DNA from: JAJDXW01 sp965202895
Lineage (GTDB): Bacteria; Pseudomonadota; Gammaproteobacteria; HK1
DNA: 64,000 bases
Assembly: GCA_965202895.1 (NCBI GenBank)
Contig: OZ241901.1
Location: 5,022,001-5,086,000, forward strand
Reading direction: 5' to 3'
The notes under the pieces were generated by a model that did no database searches, was not told the origin of the DNA, and worked only from the letters and a program-made list of their open reading frames with translations. A program made the position numbers and the translations under genes. Shown here in pieces: positions 26,085 through 35,833 of this stretch. The first letter of the stretch is position 1. Each line of letters opens with the position of its first letter.

Positions 26085-26855
26085 TCACGAACCCGCCTCG
26101 CCCTCTTTGCGAGGGGCGATCCACACCGCGGAGGCCAGGGCCGCCACGTTCCCCTCCTCGTCGTAGACGGCGGTGCCGGTGAAATGCTTGCGGCGCTCGC
26201 TGCCGAGACGCCAGCCGGCTACCGTGCAGTGCTCTCCCGGCCGGACGCGGCCCGAGACCTGGGCCGTGATCCGCCCGAGACGCAGGTCCGTGCTCCCGAC
26301 CGCGTGAGCGCCGGGACAGTCCAGGACTCCCCACAGGAACTCGTCGGGGACCACGCCGTCTTCGTCCCCGAGCGCCGGATGGATCGGCCAGTCGGCCGCA
26401 ACGAGGCCCGGAATCGAAATCGGGGCCGGGGTCGGGCCGGCGAAGACCCGCAGCCCGCTTCCGGGCTCGCGTGCGAAGCCGCAGACGAAGCACTCCTGGT
26501 AGGGGTTGGGGGCGCGTCCCGCGTATCGTCCGGTTGCGGCGAGCGCGGTGGAACGGTCCGGGGCGGGCGGCGGTGAGGGAAGGTCGGGCGCCCCGGTGAC
26601 GGCTTCCGCAAGCAGCATTCCTTCGTGCCGCAGCTCCGCCCGGCGTGCTCGCGCGGCGCCGTTCGCCGGGCGGGCGCCGCCGTCTCCGACCGCGAGCTCG
26701 AGGGGAGTGTCGAGCGGGATGGGCGCGCGCAGGGTGACGGTGGCCGCGTTTCCCACCGTGCGGGCGACGACCCCCGCCACATAGCCTCCGTTCCCGAACC
26801 CGGGAGGGCCGGAAAAGCGCGAATCGATCACGATCGTGCGGGCAACTTCGCTCAT
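26085..26855 (-). CDS. Hotdog-fold thioesterase family protein
   Basis: The 256-residue protein shows FSGPPGFGNGGYVAGVVA near the start, YQECFVCGFAREPGSGLRV in the middle and HFTGTAVYDEEGNVAALASA at the end. These are acyl-CoA thioesterase-like two-hotdog features (substrate-binding G-rich loop, CFVCG). It presumably hydrolyses or binds an acyl-CoA made by the adjacent crotonase. It lies 32 bp upstream of the enoyl-CoA hydratase gene in the same direction. Substrate is unknown. Confidence 0.7.
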   Translation of the reverse strand: MSEVARTIVIDSRFSGPPGFGNGGYVAGVVARTVGNAATVTLRAPIPLDTPLELAVGDGGARPANGAARARRAELRHEGMLLAEAVTGAPDLPSPPPAPDRSTALAATGRYAGRAPNPYQECFVCGFAREPGSGLRVFAGPTPAPISIPGLVAADWPIHPALGDEDGVVPDEFLWGVLDCPGAHAVGSTDLRLGRITAQVSGRVRPGEHCTVAGWRLGSERRKHFTGTAVYDEEGNVAALASAVWIAPRKEGEAGS

Positions 26856-26871
26856 CTTCCTGGAACCCGGA

Positions 26872-27579
26872 TCATTCGAACCGGGCCCGGGCCGGCGCGA
26901 ACAGCTTCACGCTCCGGTGCTTGAAGAAGGGAATGAGGACCGCGCCGGCGAGGAAGCCGCCCACGTGGGCGCTCCAGGCGACCCCGCCGCCGCCCGTGCC
27001 GGCCATCGCCAGGGAGTTGACGAGCTGGAGCACGAACCACCCTCCGAGTACCCAGACCGCGCGGATCCGCATCGTGTGGATGAAGATGCCGAAGGGAATG
27101 GCGACGAGCACCCGCGCGTGCGGGTAGAGCAGGAGATAGGCGCCGAGCACGCCCGATACCGCCCCGCTCGCGCCGATGAGCGGCACCTGGGAGGCGGCGT
27201 TGGGCGCGGCGTGGGCGACGAGGGCGAGCAGCCCGCAGACGAGGTAGAAGCACGTGAACCGCACGTGCCCCATCGCGTCCTCGACGTTGTTGCCGAAGAT
27301 CCAGAGGTAGAGCATGTTGCCGATGACGTGCATCCAGCCCCCGTGCATGAACATCGACGTGAATGCGGTCGCCCAGGCCGGGACCAGGACCAGCTCCGCC
27401 GGCAGGTGCGCCTTGTCGAACAGCACGGCCGGGATCGCCCCGAGTGCGAACACCGCGTGCCGCTGGCCGTAGCCGTCGAGCGAGATCTGCCAGAGGAACA
27501 CGAGCCCGCACGCCGCGATGAGGGCGATGGTGACGAACGGGGTGATCCGGGTCGGGTTGTCGTCGTGGAGCGGAAACAT
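26872..27579 (-). CDS. Rhomboid intramembrane serine protease
   Basis: The 235-residue protein has about six membrane helices, the HGGWMHVIGNMLYLWIFG motif with conserved H and N, the serine motif LIGASGAVSGVLG and the catalytic His in WSAHVGGFLAG. It cleaves membrane protein substrates within the inner membrane. It is the first gene of the minus-strand run and is separated from the thioesterase gene by 16 bp. Confidence 0.92.
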   Translation of the reverse strand: MFPLHDDNPTRITPFVTIALIAACGLVFLWQISLDGYGQRHAVFALGAIPAVLFDKAHLPAELVLVPAWATAFTSMFMHGGWMHVIGNMLYLWIFGNNVEDAMGHVRFTCFYLVCGLLALVAHAAPNAASQVPLIGASGAVSGVLGAYLLLYPHARVLVAIPFGIFIHTMRIRAVWVLGGWFVLQLVNSLAMAGTGGGGVAWSAHVGGFLAGAVLIPFFKHRSVKLFAPARARFE

Positions 27580-28005
27580 CGGCGCGCTGGCGGGGAAGGA
27601 GCCGGCCGGCCCGGCCGAACCCGGCCATCATACCCGCATCGGCTGCCGCTCGGGGCGCGAATTCGCGTCCGCCTTTCCGGGGTCCGAACAGGGCGATTTC
27701 ATTCCGCCCGGCCAGCCTCTCCGCGTCCATCCCCGGAGCGCTCCGGGCTTCCGGGCGCCCGCCGTCCTCGACCGGGGCCGAAGCGGCCGCAAGCCTCCAG
27801 CCGGAACGAACCCGAACGCCGGCCGAAGGCCAGTCGCGCCTCGCATCGCGTGCGGCCGGCCCCTCGACCCGCCACGGCGCTTCCTGCCGAGCCACGCCCC
27901 GTTCTCAGCTTGAAATCACCCTGCCCCGGACCCTCGAGGATCTTGACCGGTGTTGCCGCCCCGTACAAGGGTTGTTGAAATCTTCGACAATCGAGGGGGA
28001 GGCTC
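27580..28005. other. Intergenic region upstream of the rhomboid gene; nothing identified
   Basis: No supported gene, RNA or repeat was seen. It must contain the promoter of the minus-strand run that begins with the rhomboid gene, but no convincing -35/-10 pair stood out. Confidence 0.4.
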
Positions 28006-28201
28006 ATGGCAACCGTCAGCTTCAGCGTCCCGGAGAACGTCGAGGCGGCTTTCAACGAGGCGTTCGAGGGCCGGAACGAGAGCGCCGTGATTGCGGAGTC
28101 GACCGTACGAAGCCGTGGAGCGGGTCCGGCGCAAGCAGAAGAGCCGGGAAGCGCTCGAGCGCATTCTGCACCGCCGTCACCAGGCGCCCGCGGTCCGATG
28201 A
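28006..28201 (+). pseudogene. RHH-type antitoxin, frameshifted
   Basis: The frame from ATG 28006 reads MATVSFSVPENVEAAFNEAF, then EGRNESAVIAE, an antitoxin-like N-terminus. The continuation (EAVERVRRKQKSREALERIL, HRRHQAPAVR, stop 28199-28201) is in another frame, so one indel near 28100 breaks the gene. An ATG overlapping the restored stop (ATGA) is where a toxin should begin, but only a decayed sequence follows. Confidence 0.6.
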
Positions 28202-29110
28202 GTGAATCACCCGCTTCGGCCGGTCGAGCTTCGATGCCGCGCATCGCCTGATGCGCGGCGGCATCCTGGCAATGGAAGGGTCCGAGAAGTGCGTTCTCGT
28301 GGCAGAACCGGCGGATGGCGAGGGCATCACGGCTTGCCCGGTGCCCGAAGGAGATCATCGTGGTCTTGCATGGTGATCGGAACCCGATCATTGCGCGGAT
28401 GCGTCGGCAGCCGGATGCCTTGAATCGCGATGGACCGGGCGGTGGAGCGTCCTGCATGAACGATACTCCATGAACATCGACCAGCTCTTGCCGCCGGACG
28501 CGGCGGCAGGGCGCTCTGCACGGGCCACTCTACCCGTCGGATCCGGGGCCATATCCATGCCGTGACGTCCCCTCGGGCACTCCGCGTTTGCGACAGGCGA
28601 GGGGATGGCCGGCGCGGTCGACTGCACCGCCGGTGAGCAGGGCGCCGACGGACGCCGGGAGAGACCGCCGCCGGCCGGAACCCGTCAGCGCGCCCGGCGG
28701 AATCCGTAGTCGAGCTCCGGGCGGGCATCCGGCTCGAAAGCCGGCGAATCCGGCGACCATTCGAGGCGCCGGTTCCGCGCCGCGAGATTGGGGGCGCTGA
28801 CGACGTTGCGCTCGTCATGATGGCGATAGAGCACCTTGAAGAACCGATCGAGGCGCAACGGGCTGTCGAAAGGCGGAAATGATGGAAGCACACGGCCGGC
28901 TCGGCCGGCTCGCGTGAGGGATATCGCTTCGTACCCCCGCTCGAGGGCGGATCCCGGTCGGCAAGCTCGGGGCGGTCCGGCCCGAGCTGCTACAGTGCCA
29001 GCCATCCCACCGGACCGAACAAACCCCACCGAGGCGGACCGAACACGGAATTTCTGACACCCCCAGCGGGCCATCGCCGTCTTCGGGCCATCGGCGCCGG
29101 ACGGTCGAGG
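28202..29110. other. Decayed region; no supported gene
   Basis: About 900 bp without a convincing intact gene. One minus-strand frame ending at 28685 reads DSPLRLDRFFKVLYRHHDER, then FEPDARPELDYGF, and looks protein-like, but it has no proper start and I do not recognise it. The region lies between two broken toxin-antitoxin genes and is probably erosion debris. Confidence 0.4.
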
Positions 29111-29404
29111 ATGGTCCAACCGCCGCACTCCCTCGTTCAAGTCGCGGCCTTTCTCGCACGAAAGGAACCGGAAACCGCCCAAGCGGACCTGTTCGATCTG
29201 CAACTGCCCGAATGGGAGAGCGTCGAGCTGCCCACCATCTACGCGACTGCGCTCGACCTCTCGATCAATCTGGGGCACCACCTGTTCGATACCCTGTATC
29301 GCGCGACGGCCATGCACACCGAGGGAGCCACGATCATCACCACCAACTCCCATTACGACAAGGCTCGACATCGGCGCTGGATCATCGGTTTAGAAGACCT
29401 GTGA
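29111..29404 (+). pseudogene. PIN-type (VapC-like) toxin, N-terminally lost
   Basis: The 97-residue frame reads WESVELPTIYATALDLSINL, GHHLFDTLYRATAMHTEGAT and IITTNSHYDKARHRRWIIGL. It matches the C-terminal half of PIN toxins, with FDTLY supplying a conserved Asp. The N-terminal half with the first catalytic Asp is not present upstream, and the usual TADRRF-type Asp is replaced (TTNSHY). Probably a remnant. Confidence 0.6.
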
Positions 29405-29519
29405 GGGGCTCTGCCACAATTGATTACCCTCCGGCGCCGCTTTGCCACGCCACGCATATATACCGCGAGCTGGAGGACTTGGGTTCCGGACATGGGAAGC
29501 TGGCAAAGCCGGATCAGTG

Positions 29520-31718
29520 CTACGCCGTGTCGAGAGCGATTGTGTCCAGAACCGTTTGGATACCCTCCCTGGTCATATGGCCCGGACGTCGCTTTGCGGA
29601 GTCCAGGCAATCTCGTACGCGCCGTCTGACAATATGCTCCGGCAAGTCTCCGGCCTCCCGTCGGATTCGTTCGGCTTCGTTCAACAGATCGGATGGAAGC
29701 TCCGCGAACGATCCAATGTCCAGTGCAATGGGAAGCGTTGCCTCCGCATCCTTGGCAGCCTTGAAGCGAACGGGTCCAATCGAAAGATAATTCACGAGGA
29801 AATCCGCGCTCATGGCAGGCGTAGCTGGAGCTCTGTTCCCAAGCGACTTACGGATTTCGTTGTCTACATATCCAGCAGACCGATCGAGCGTGAGCCACCA
29901 TGCCGAGTAGCCAAGCGGGGAGAGGCCTTCCCTGCGTCGGAGTTCCACCACTCCAAGGTAGTTCTCGACGTCGTGTCGAACCAGCCGGTGAATCGTGATC
30001 TCATCCAATCCTCCGCTGTCTGCGTCCCGTCGCCTAGCGTGTGCAGAATGCCACGCTTCCTGTACGAGTGCTCGAATTTCTGCATCTGCCTTCATTACCT
30101 CTTCCTCAAGACTCTTTCGTTCTATGGCGAAGAATTCCTTCAGAAAATCAGCGATATCGTCCTCCGGACGCTCCGCACCCATGAAATTCTCTTTCCAGGA
30201 ACCAAACCCGCTTGGCGCTCGCCCCGACCGCAGATACGCATCCGCCAGGAATGGTACGGAACCCGTCCATCGGGAATGGTGCATATGCAGATATGCCTGG
30301 CATCGATTATTAATATGTCGCTCAACCTCCTCGATCACTCCAGGCGTGATTCGTAGCTTGATGCCCGCCTGCGATGCCACATTCAGCATCTGCGAAAAAC
30401 GTCGCTGCCGGTCGGTGGGAATCAATCTTTCGGCGAAAAGAGGAAGAACAATGGTTGTGTCCAGCCAGATTTCGCCATGGGAGAACATCATCGATACGGC
30501 AGTCTGAACATCCGTCGTCTGTCCCAGAAACGCAAAGAGGGTGTATGCATCCGCCTTGGAACGAAGATGACTTTGCACGTCCATCGACGGATCCGTGAGG
30601 AGTTCGACAATACATGAAAATATTATATTGGTGATTTTCCCCCTGTTTTCGTTGGAAATCGCAATTTTTTCTGATCCAACCACATACTTCACGGAATTTT
30701 CCAGCTCGTCTACGCCAAGTTTGTCCAGTCTATTGTTGGTGATGGCGGACGCGAACGCCTCGCCTCTTCCAAACAGGTAGCGATCCAATGCGGAGCGGAT
30801 CAGGGCACAAGAAAGCTCCATCTGCTCGGGGTCTATTTCGTAATGAGCGAGACAAGACCGTATTTCACAGTCCAATGATATGTTGGCAACTTCCACTTCA
30901 GCCAGACGTTCTCGAACACGCTGAACCTCCTCGTAGGTCAGACAGAATTCGTCCGGTTTTTCCCAGTGACGGATATACCGTTTGGTCAATTTTTTGAGAG
31001 CGGAATCCGTCAAACACTTGATACGTGCCGGGTCATGGTTGGGAAACATGTCTACGATCTGCTTGTGTACATCTATCCGAGATATTCTTGATTCGCTGTT
31101 CGTGTTTCGCAATACCGCTCTAACCAACGCCTGAAAAGAAAATTTCGTCAATCCCTTTTCGCGTGTGTCGTCCTCCCACTGCAGTTGTAGAAACGTAAGC
31201 GCCGCTTGATATTCGGTACTCGATAAGATCGGGGCTGTATGTTCAAGCACTCCCCTGCTTGCCAGATATGGATCAACTATTTTCATTGCTAATCTTTCTG
31301 CTGCAATTTCGCGGCCTTCATTTCCAGAAAATCGATCGAGAAACCAAGCAGCGTCATGAACATCGAGTACGATTCCGTATTCATCCAGCAGATCTCGCTT
31401 AAGCGAGTCGGCGGCAGAAAGAATCGATTGGTTGGTGACGTAGATCAATACACGAGCATCGGGTAGATTTTTCGATATCTTTTGCGCCGTGACGCGGATC
31501 TTGTTACTCCAGCTCTGCGTTACGGAGTACTGAAGAACAGTGTGAACTCTACCGTATGAAAAGAGTTCAGCATCCCGGCCTTGGTCTCCGGCAGGTGAGG
31601 CGAGGGTGCGAAGGTCGGGGTACAGGGTCGACAGGAATGCCGAAGCGAATTCTTCGAACAGCTTCCACTGTTCCGGGCGGATACGCTCCAGAGCAAGCTG
31701 TAGTCGTTCGCGCTTCAT
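29520..31718 (-). CDS. Mrr-like nuclease domain plus PIN-like domain protein (candidate defence effector)
   Basis: The 732-residue protein starts with an Mrr/restriction-endonuclease-like region: WKLFEEFASAFLSTLYPDL, SPAGDQGRDAELFSYG (candidate catalytic D), and VLQYSVTQSW in the place of the usual Q-x-K strand. A helical middle follows. From about residue 415 there is a PIN-like start, GEIWLDTTIVLPLFAE, followed by ITPGVIEEVERHINNR and further acidic positions. Two nuclease-type folds in one solitary protein suggest a defence or toxin effector. It is AT-rich compared with neighbours, and toxin-antitoxin debris lies just downstream. Function is inferred; I know no characterised homologue. Confidence 0.65.
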   Translation of the reverse strand: MKRERLQLALERIRPEQWKLFEEFASAFLSTLYPDLRTLASPAGDQGRDAELFSYGRVHTVLQYSVTQSWSNKIRVTAQKISKNLPDARVLIYVTNQSILSAADSLKRDLLDEYGIVLDVHDAAWFLDRFSGNEGREIAAERLAMKIVDPYLASRGVLEHTAPILSSTEYQAALTFLQLQWEDDTREKGLTKFSFQALVRAVLRNTNSESRISRIDVHKQIVDMFPNHDPARIKCLTDSALKKLTKRYIRHWEKPDEFCLTYEEVQRVRERLAEVEVANISLDCEIRSCLAHYEIDPEQMELSCALIRSALDRYLFGRGEAFASAITNNRLDKLGVDELENSVKYVVGSEKIAISNENRGKITNIIFSCIVELLTDPSMDVQSHLRSKADAYTLFAFLGQTTDVQTAVSMMFSHGEIWLDTTIVLPLFAERLIPTDRQRRFSQMLNVASQAGIKLRITPGVIEEVERHINNRCQAYLHMHHSRWTGSVPFLADAYLRSGRAPSGFGSWKENFMGAERPEDDIADFLKEFFAIERKSLEEEVMKADAEIRALVQEAWHSAHARRRDADSGGLDEITIHRLVRHDVENYLGVVELRRREGLSPLGYSAWWLTLDRSAGYVDNEIRKSLGNRAPATPAMSADFLVNYLSIGPVRFKAAKDAEATLPIALDIGSFAELPSDLLNEAERIRREAGDLPEHIVRRRVRDCLDSAKRRPGHMTREGIQTVLDTIALDTA

Positions 31719-31835
31719 TTTCCAGTCGCCTGCGGCAGGGGGGACATACCAAACTCATCCTTGAGAACCAATGCCCGGGCGGGCCGGCAGCGGCGGCGAT
31801 TCGGTCGATCCCAGCCAATCACGGGCGGGGGGAGG

Positions 31836-32450
31836 TCAGTCGGCGGGCTCGCGCGAGGGCGGGGAGGGCTCGGCCGCGGCCGGCGGCGCCGGGGTGGGCG
31901 GGCGGAGGAGCAGGGGCGCGGGGCCACCCGGACGCAGCAGCGGCGCGAGGCTCGGGTCCTGGAAGAGCCTCTCCCGGACGCTCGCGTCCGTCACCCACCG
32001 CGCGTGGTTCCGGGCCTGTTCGTAGAGCCCGGCCTGGACGCAGATCTCGAGGATGTGGCCGAGCGAGGCGCTTCGCGTGTACTCGTCGCCGAGCGAGGCC
32101 GCCGCGTCGAGCAGCGCCTCGAGATCACGCCGGAGCGGGGTGGAGCCGGGCGTCCGGCGCTCCGCCTCCGCCTCGGCGACGAGGCTCACGCACACCTGTT
32201 GAAGCGTCGCGAGATGCTCGAGGTCGTTCCGGTCGAGGGCCGCCTGCCGCGCTTCCACCGAGCGCTGCTCCACCTGCAGCCGCTCGAACCGCTCGACGAC
32301 CTCCCGCAATTGCCGGACCCGCCGCTCGGAGCGGGTCAGCTTGCGGCGCACGGCGCTGCCGTGGGAGAGATAGTACCGATACAGGGTCGGGCCGCCGAGC
32401 GCGAGGGCGACGACCACGAACCACTGTCCGAATTCGGCCAGCCACTCCAT
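31836..32450 (-). CDS. Membrane-anchored coiled-coil protein of unknown function
   Basis: The 204-residue protein has one N-terminal membrane segment (FGQWFVVVALALGGPTLYRYY), then a long heptad-like region (RSERRVRQLREVVERFERLQ) and a helical part (LGHILEICVQAGLYEQARNH). It ends in a proline/alanine-rich tail. It is not assigned to a family. It follows the dehydratase gene in the same orientation by 51 bp and may share its transcript. Confidence 0.6.
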   Translation of the reverse strand: MEWLAEFGQWFVVVALALGGPTLYRYYLSHGSAVRRKLTRSERRVRQLREVVERFERLQVEQRSVEARQAALDRNDLEHLATLQQVCVSLVAEAEAERRTPGSTPLRRDLEALLDAAASLGDEYTRSASLGHILEICVQAGLYEQARNHARWVTDASVRERLFQDPSLAPLLRPGGPAPLLLRPPTPAPPAAAEPSPPSREPAD

Positions 32451-32501
32451 CGGATCCGCTTCGCTCGCTTCTTCCCGTATCCCGGCCCCGTCCGGACGCC
32501 G

Positions 32502-34277
32502 CTAGTGCGACGCGCGCGGCACGAAGCGCCTCACGTCCTGGTACTTGGTGGCGAGGTCGAACACGCCGCCCTCCGCGAGCTGGCCCACGTGCGACCGGTA
32601 GATCTCCTGCCAGGGGGTGTGGTTCGGCAGGTCCGGGGGCGCCAAGCGCTCGCGGCGCGCCCGCAGCTCCTCCTCGGGCACCAGCATGTCGATGGAGCCG
32701 GCCTCGAGGTCGACGCGGACCACGTCGTTCGTTTGCAGGATGGCGAGCCCGCCCCCCACCGCGGACTCCGGTGACGCGTTCAGGATCGACGGGCTCCCCG
32801 AGGTCCCGCTCTGGCGCCCGTCCCCGATCGTGGGCAGCTCCCGGATGCCGCGCTTGATGAGCTCGTCGGGCGGCTGCATGTTGACCACCTCGGCCGAGCC
32901 CGGATACCCCACCGGACCGCAGCCGCGGATGACGAGGAAGCAGCTCTCGTCCACCTGGAGCGACGGGTCGTTGATCCGGCGGTGATAGTCCTCCGGACCC
33001 TCGAAGACGATGGCCCGCCCCTCGACGACGTTCTCCCGCCCCGGACGCTCGAGGTAGCGCCGGCGGAAGCTCTCGTCGATGACCGAGGTCTTCATCACTG
33101 CCGCGTCGAACAGGTTGCCCTTGAGCACGAGGAAGCCCGCGTCTTCCTTGAGGGGGGCGTCGAAGGGGCGGATCACGTCGCGGTCGGCCGACCCGGCGCG
33201 GGAATAGTTCTCCCCGATGGTCCGCCCGTTCACGGTGGGTGCGTCGCGGTGGAGCTTTCCCGCCCGCAGCAGCTCGCCCATGACCGCCGGCAGCCCGCCC
33301 GCCCGGAAGTAGCCTTCGCCGAGATGGTCGCCGGCCGGCTGCATGTTGACCAGCAGGGGGATGCGGTGCCCGATCCGCTGCCAGTCGTCGATGGCGAGAG
33401 GCACGCCGACGTGGCGGGCGATGGCGTTGACGTGGATCGGGGCGTTCGTCGACCCCCCGATCGCGGAGTTCGCGACGATGGCGTTCTCGAATGCCTCGCG
33501 GGTCATGATCTTCGACGGCGTGACGTCCTCCCGGACCAGCTCGACGATGCGGCGCCCCGTCTCGTACGCGATCTGCCCCCGCTCCTTGTAGGGAGCGGGG
33601 ATCGCCGCGCAACCGGGCAGGGACATCCCGAGCGCTTCGGCGAGCGAGTTCATCGTGGACGCGGTGCCCATCGTGTTGCAGTGGCCGTCGGACTTCGCCG
33701 AGGAAGCCACCATCTCGATGAACTCCTCGTAGTCGATCTCGCCGGCCGCGTAGAGCTTGCGCGCCTCCCAGAGGATGGTGCCGGAGCCGGTGAGCCGCCC
33801 CCGGTACCAGCCGTCGAGCATCGGGCCGCCGGAGAGCACGATGGCGGGGATGTTCACGGTAGCCGCCGCCATGAGCTGCGACGGCGTCGTCTTGTCGCAT
33901 CCGGTCGTCAGCACCACCCCGTCGAGGGGGTATCCGTGCAGCACCTCGACGAGCCCGAGGTAGGCGAGGTTGCGGTCGAGGGCGGCGGTGGGGCGCTTCC
34001 CGGTCTCCTGGATCGGATGCACCGGGAACTCGAGCGGAACCCCGCCCGCGGCCCGGACCCCGGCCTGCACCCGCTCCGCGAGCCGCAGGTGCACCCGGTT
34101 GCAGGGAGAGAGGTCGCTCCCGGACTGGGCGATCCCGATGATCGGGCTCCCCGACTGGAGCTCCTCCCGGGTGATCCCGAAGTTCATGTAGCGCTCGATG
34201 TGGATCGCGGTGCTGTCGGGGTCCCCCAGGTCGTGAAACCAGAGCTGGCTTCGGAGTCGGGTGCCGGATGCGCTCAT
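32502..34277 (-). CDS. IlvD/Edd-family dehydratase (sugar-acid type)
   Basis: The 591-residue protein carries the Fe-S ligand cysteines of the family in SDLSPCNRVH, LTTGCDKTTPSQ and the later RGCGPVGYPGSAE. It also shows SDGHCNTMGTASTMNSLAEA and GGSTNAPIHVNAI. Length and RSQLWFHD near the start favour the arabonate/xylonate dehydratase branch over amino-acid IlvD. It eliminates water from a sugar acid to a 2-keto-3-deoxy acid. ATG 34277 is chosen because it directly precedes the conserved N-terminus. Confidence 0.88.
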   Translation of the reverse strand: MSASGTRLRSQLWFHDLGDPDSTAIHIERYMNFGITREELQSGSPIIGIAQSGSDLSPCNRVHLRLAERVQAGVRAAGGVPLEFPVHPIQETGKRPTAALDRNLAYLGLVEVLHGYPLDGVVLTTGCDKTTPSQLMAAATVNIPAIVLSGGPMLDGWYRGRLTGSGTILWEARKLYAAGEIDYEEFIEMVASSAKSDGHCNTMGTASTMNSLAEALGMSLPGCAAIPAPYKERGQIAYETGRRIVELVREDVTPSKIMTREAFENAIVANSAIGGSTNAPIHVNAIARHVGVPLAIDDWQRIGHRIPLLVNMQPAGDHLGEGYFRAGGLPAVMGELLRAGKLHRDAPTVNGRTIGENYSRAGSADRDVIRPFDAPLKEDAGFLVLKGNLFDAAVMKTSVIDESFRRRYLERPGRENVVEGRAIVFEGPEDYHRRINDPSLQVDESCFLVIRGCGPVGYPGSAEVVNMQPPDELIKRGIRELPTIGDGRQSGTSGSPSILNASPESAVGGGLAILQTNDVVRVDLEAGSIDMLVPEEELRARRERLAPPDLPNHTPWQEIYRSHVGQLAEGGVFDLATKYQDVRRFVPRASH

Positions 34278-34411
34278 GGATACTGCCTCGCCCTGCCTTC
34301 GCTCGCGATCGGCCAGCCGGCAGGATAGCATGGCCTCCCGCTCCCGGCGTGCGCCGAAACGCCCGGTCTTCGTAGGAATATGGCCCGTTCCGAGCGGGCG
34401 TCAGGAGGACG

Positions 34412-35296
34412 GTGACCCCGCCCGAGACCCTGCTGCCCGTCCTCGTCTCGCTTGCTTCCGCGGTCGCGTTCGGGGGCTCCGGGGTCGCGGCGAAGCGCGG
34501 CCTCGCCCACGTCGATCCGCTGGCGGGAACCCTGATCGCGGTGGGGACGTGCGTCGTCGCCTATCTCGCGCTCGCCCCCCTCTGGATGCGCGCCGAAGAC
34601 TGGTTCACGGCCGGGTTCTGGGTCTTCGCGGCGATGGGCATCATCCAGCCGGCCCTCTCCATGTACCTCGCGAACGAGGCCTACAGCCGCGCCGGGGCGA
34701 CGATCACGTCGACGTTCTCGGCCACCGCTCCCCTGTTCGCGGCCGCCCTCTCCATCTTCTTCCTCGGCGAACGGCTGACCGTCGCGCTCGCGGCCGGCAT
34801 CCTCCTCACCGTGCTCGGCATCGCGACCCTCTCCTTCAGCCCGCATGGAAGCCGCCGGCGGCGCCTGTTCGCGGCGGCCCTCGCCTTCGCCACCGCCACC
34901 GCCGTCATCCGGGGCTTCAACCACTTCGTCGGGAAGGTCGGCATGGAGCTCCTCCCCAACGTGTTCATGGCGGCCTTCTGCTCGTTCGCGGTCTCGTTCG
35001 TCATCCTCGCCGCCGCCTACCGCCTGCGGCGGGGAAGGTGGCCGGGGAAGCTCCCCGCGGCCGGGCTTCGCTGCTTCGGGGTCACCGGGCTGTGCATCGC
35101 GGCCGGGATGGGGTTCCTCTTCGCCGCCCTCCTCATGGGCCGGGTGGTCGTCGTCTCCCCGATCGTCGGGACGTATCCGGTGTTCACCCTGCTCGCCGCC
35201 GCCGCCCTCGGCGACGAGCGGTTCACCGGGAAGGTGCTCGCGGGGGTGGGGCTCGTCGTGGTCGGGGTGGGGTTCGTGAGCACGTCCGCCGGCTGA
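34412..35296 (+). CDS. EamA/DMT-superfamily transporter
   Basis: The 294-residue protein has about ten hydrophobic helices in two EamA halves. Examples are ASAVAFGGSGVAAKRGLAHV, ATAPLFAAALSIFFLGERLT, and VVVVSPIVGTYPVFTLLAAA with LGDERFTGK. Acidic residues after the FFLGE-R and LGDE positions are typical of drug/metabolite exporters. GTG 34412 follows AGGAGGAC. It diverges from the dehydratase gene. Substrate unknown. Confidence 0.88.
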   Translation: MTPPETLLPVLVSLASAVAFGGSGVAAKRGLAHVDPLAGTLIAVGTCVVAYLALAPLWMRAEDWFTAGFWVFAAMGIIQPALSMYLANEAYSRAGATITSTFSATAPLFAAALSIFFLGERLTVALAAGILLTVLGIATLSFSPHGSRRRRLFAAALAFATATAVIRGFNHFVGKVGMELLPNVFMAAFCSFAVSFVILAAAYRLRRGRWPGKLPAAGLRCFGVTGLCIAAGMGFLFAALLMGRVVVVSPIVGTYPVFTLLAAAALGDERFTGKVLAGVGLVVVGVGFVSTSAG

Positions 35297-35452
35297 AGGC
35301 CGGCTTGCCGCGGGTGTCGGCACGAGCGGGAGCGGAAGCGGGCCGGACCGCGGGAGGCGCGTTGCGGCGGCCGGAACCCGGTCCTGGGAGGGGGAGCGAG
35401 CGGTGCGGGCGGCGGAGACGGACGATGGAAGCAACGGTGACGCCCGCCCCGT

Positions 35453-35707
35453 TCAGTCCCGGTCCGGCTTTCCTCCCGCCCCGCCGGACGCGAAGCGGGT
35501 GAAGGCCCGCTGCATCGCGTCCCATGCCTCCGCCCCCGCCGGCATGAACATCTTCGCGAGCTTGTCCGGCTCGAGGGATTCGAAGTACTCCGCGGTGCGC
35601 TTCTGCATCTGCTCCATCGCGGCGCGCTGGAAGTCCGCCACGTCGGGCCACCCGAGGAACGCCCGCGCCTCCTCCGGCGAGCAGTCGATGTCGATCTTGA
35701 TCTTCAT
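35453..35707 (-). CDS. DUF6489 family protein next to PHA synthase
   Basis: The 84-residue protein MKIKIDIDCSPEEARAFLGW, then PDVADFQRAAMEQMQKRTAE, has the acidic start and PDV motif of the DUF6489 group that accompanies phasins and PHA synthases. It is likely a small granule-associated or helper protein. It is the last gene of the phasin-phaC-DUF6489 series on the minus strand. Confidence 0.75.
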   Translation of the reverse strand: MKIKIDIDCSPEEARAFLGWPDVADFQRAAMEQMQKRTAEYFESLEPDKLAKMFMPAGAEAWDAMQRAFTRFASGGAGGKPDRD

Positions 35708-35833
35708 GGGATGCCTCCCGTTGTGGGCCGGGTGCGCCGGGACGTCCGGCGGTACGTCCTGCGGCCGGGGCTGCGGTCGGGGCCGGGGTCCGGACCGGGG
35801 TTCAAGGTGACGGGCCGGGGCCGGAACCGCGGC

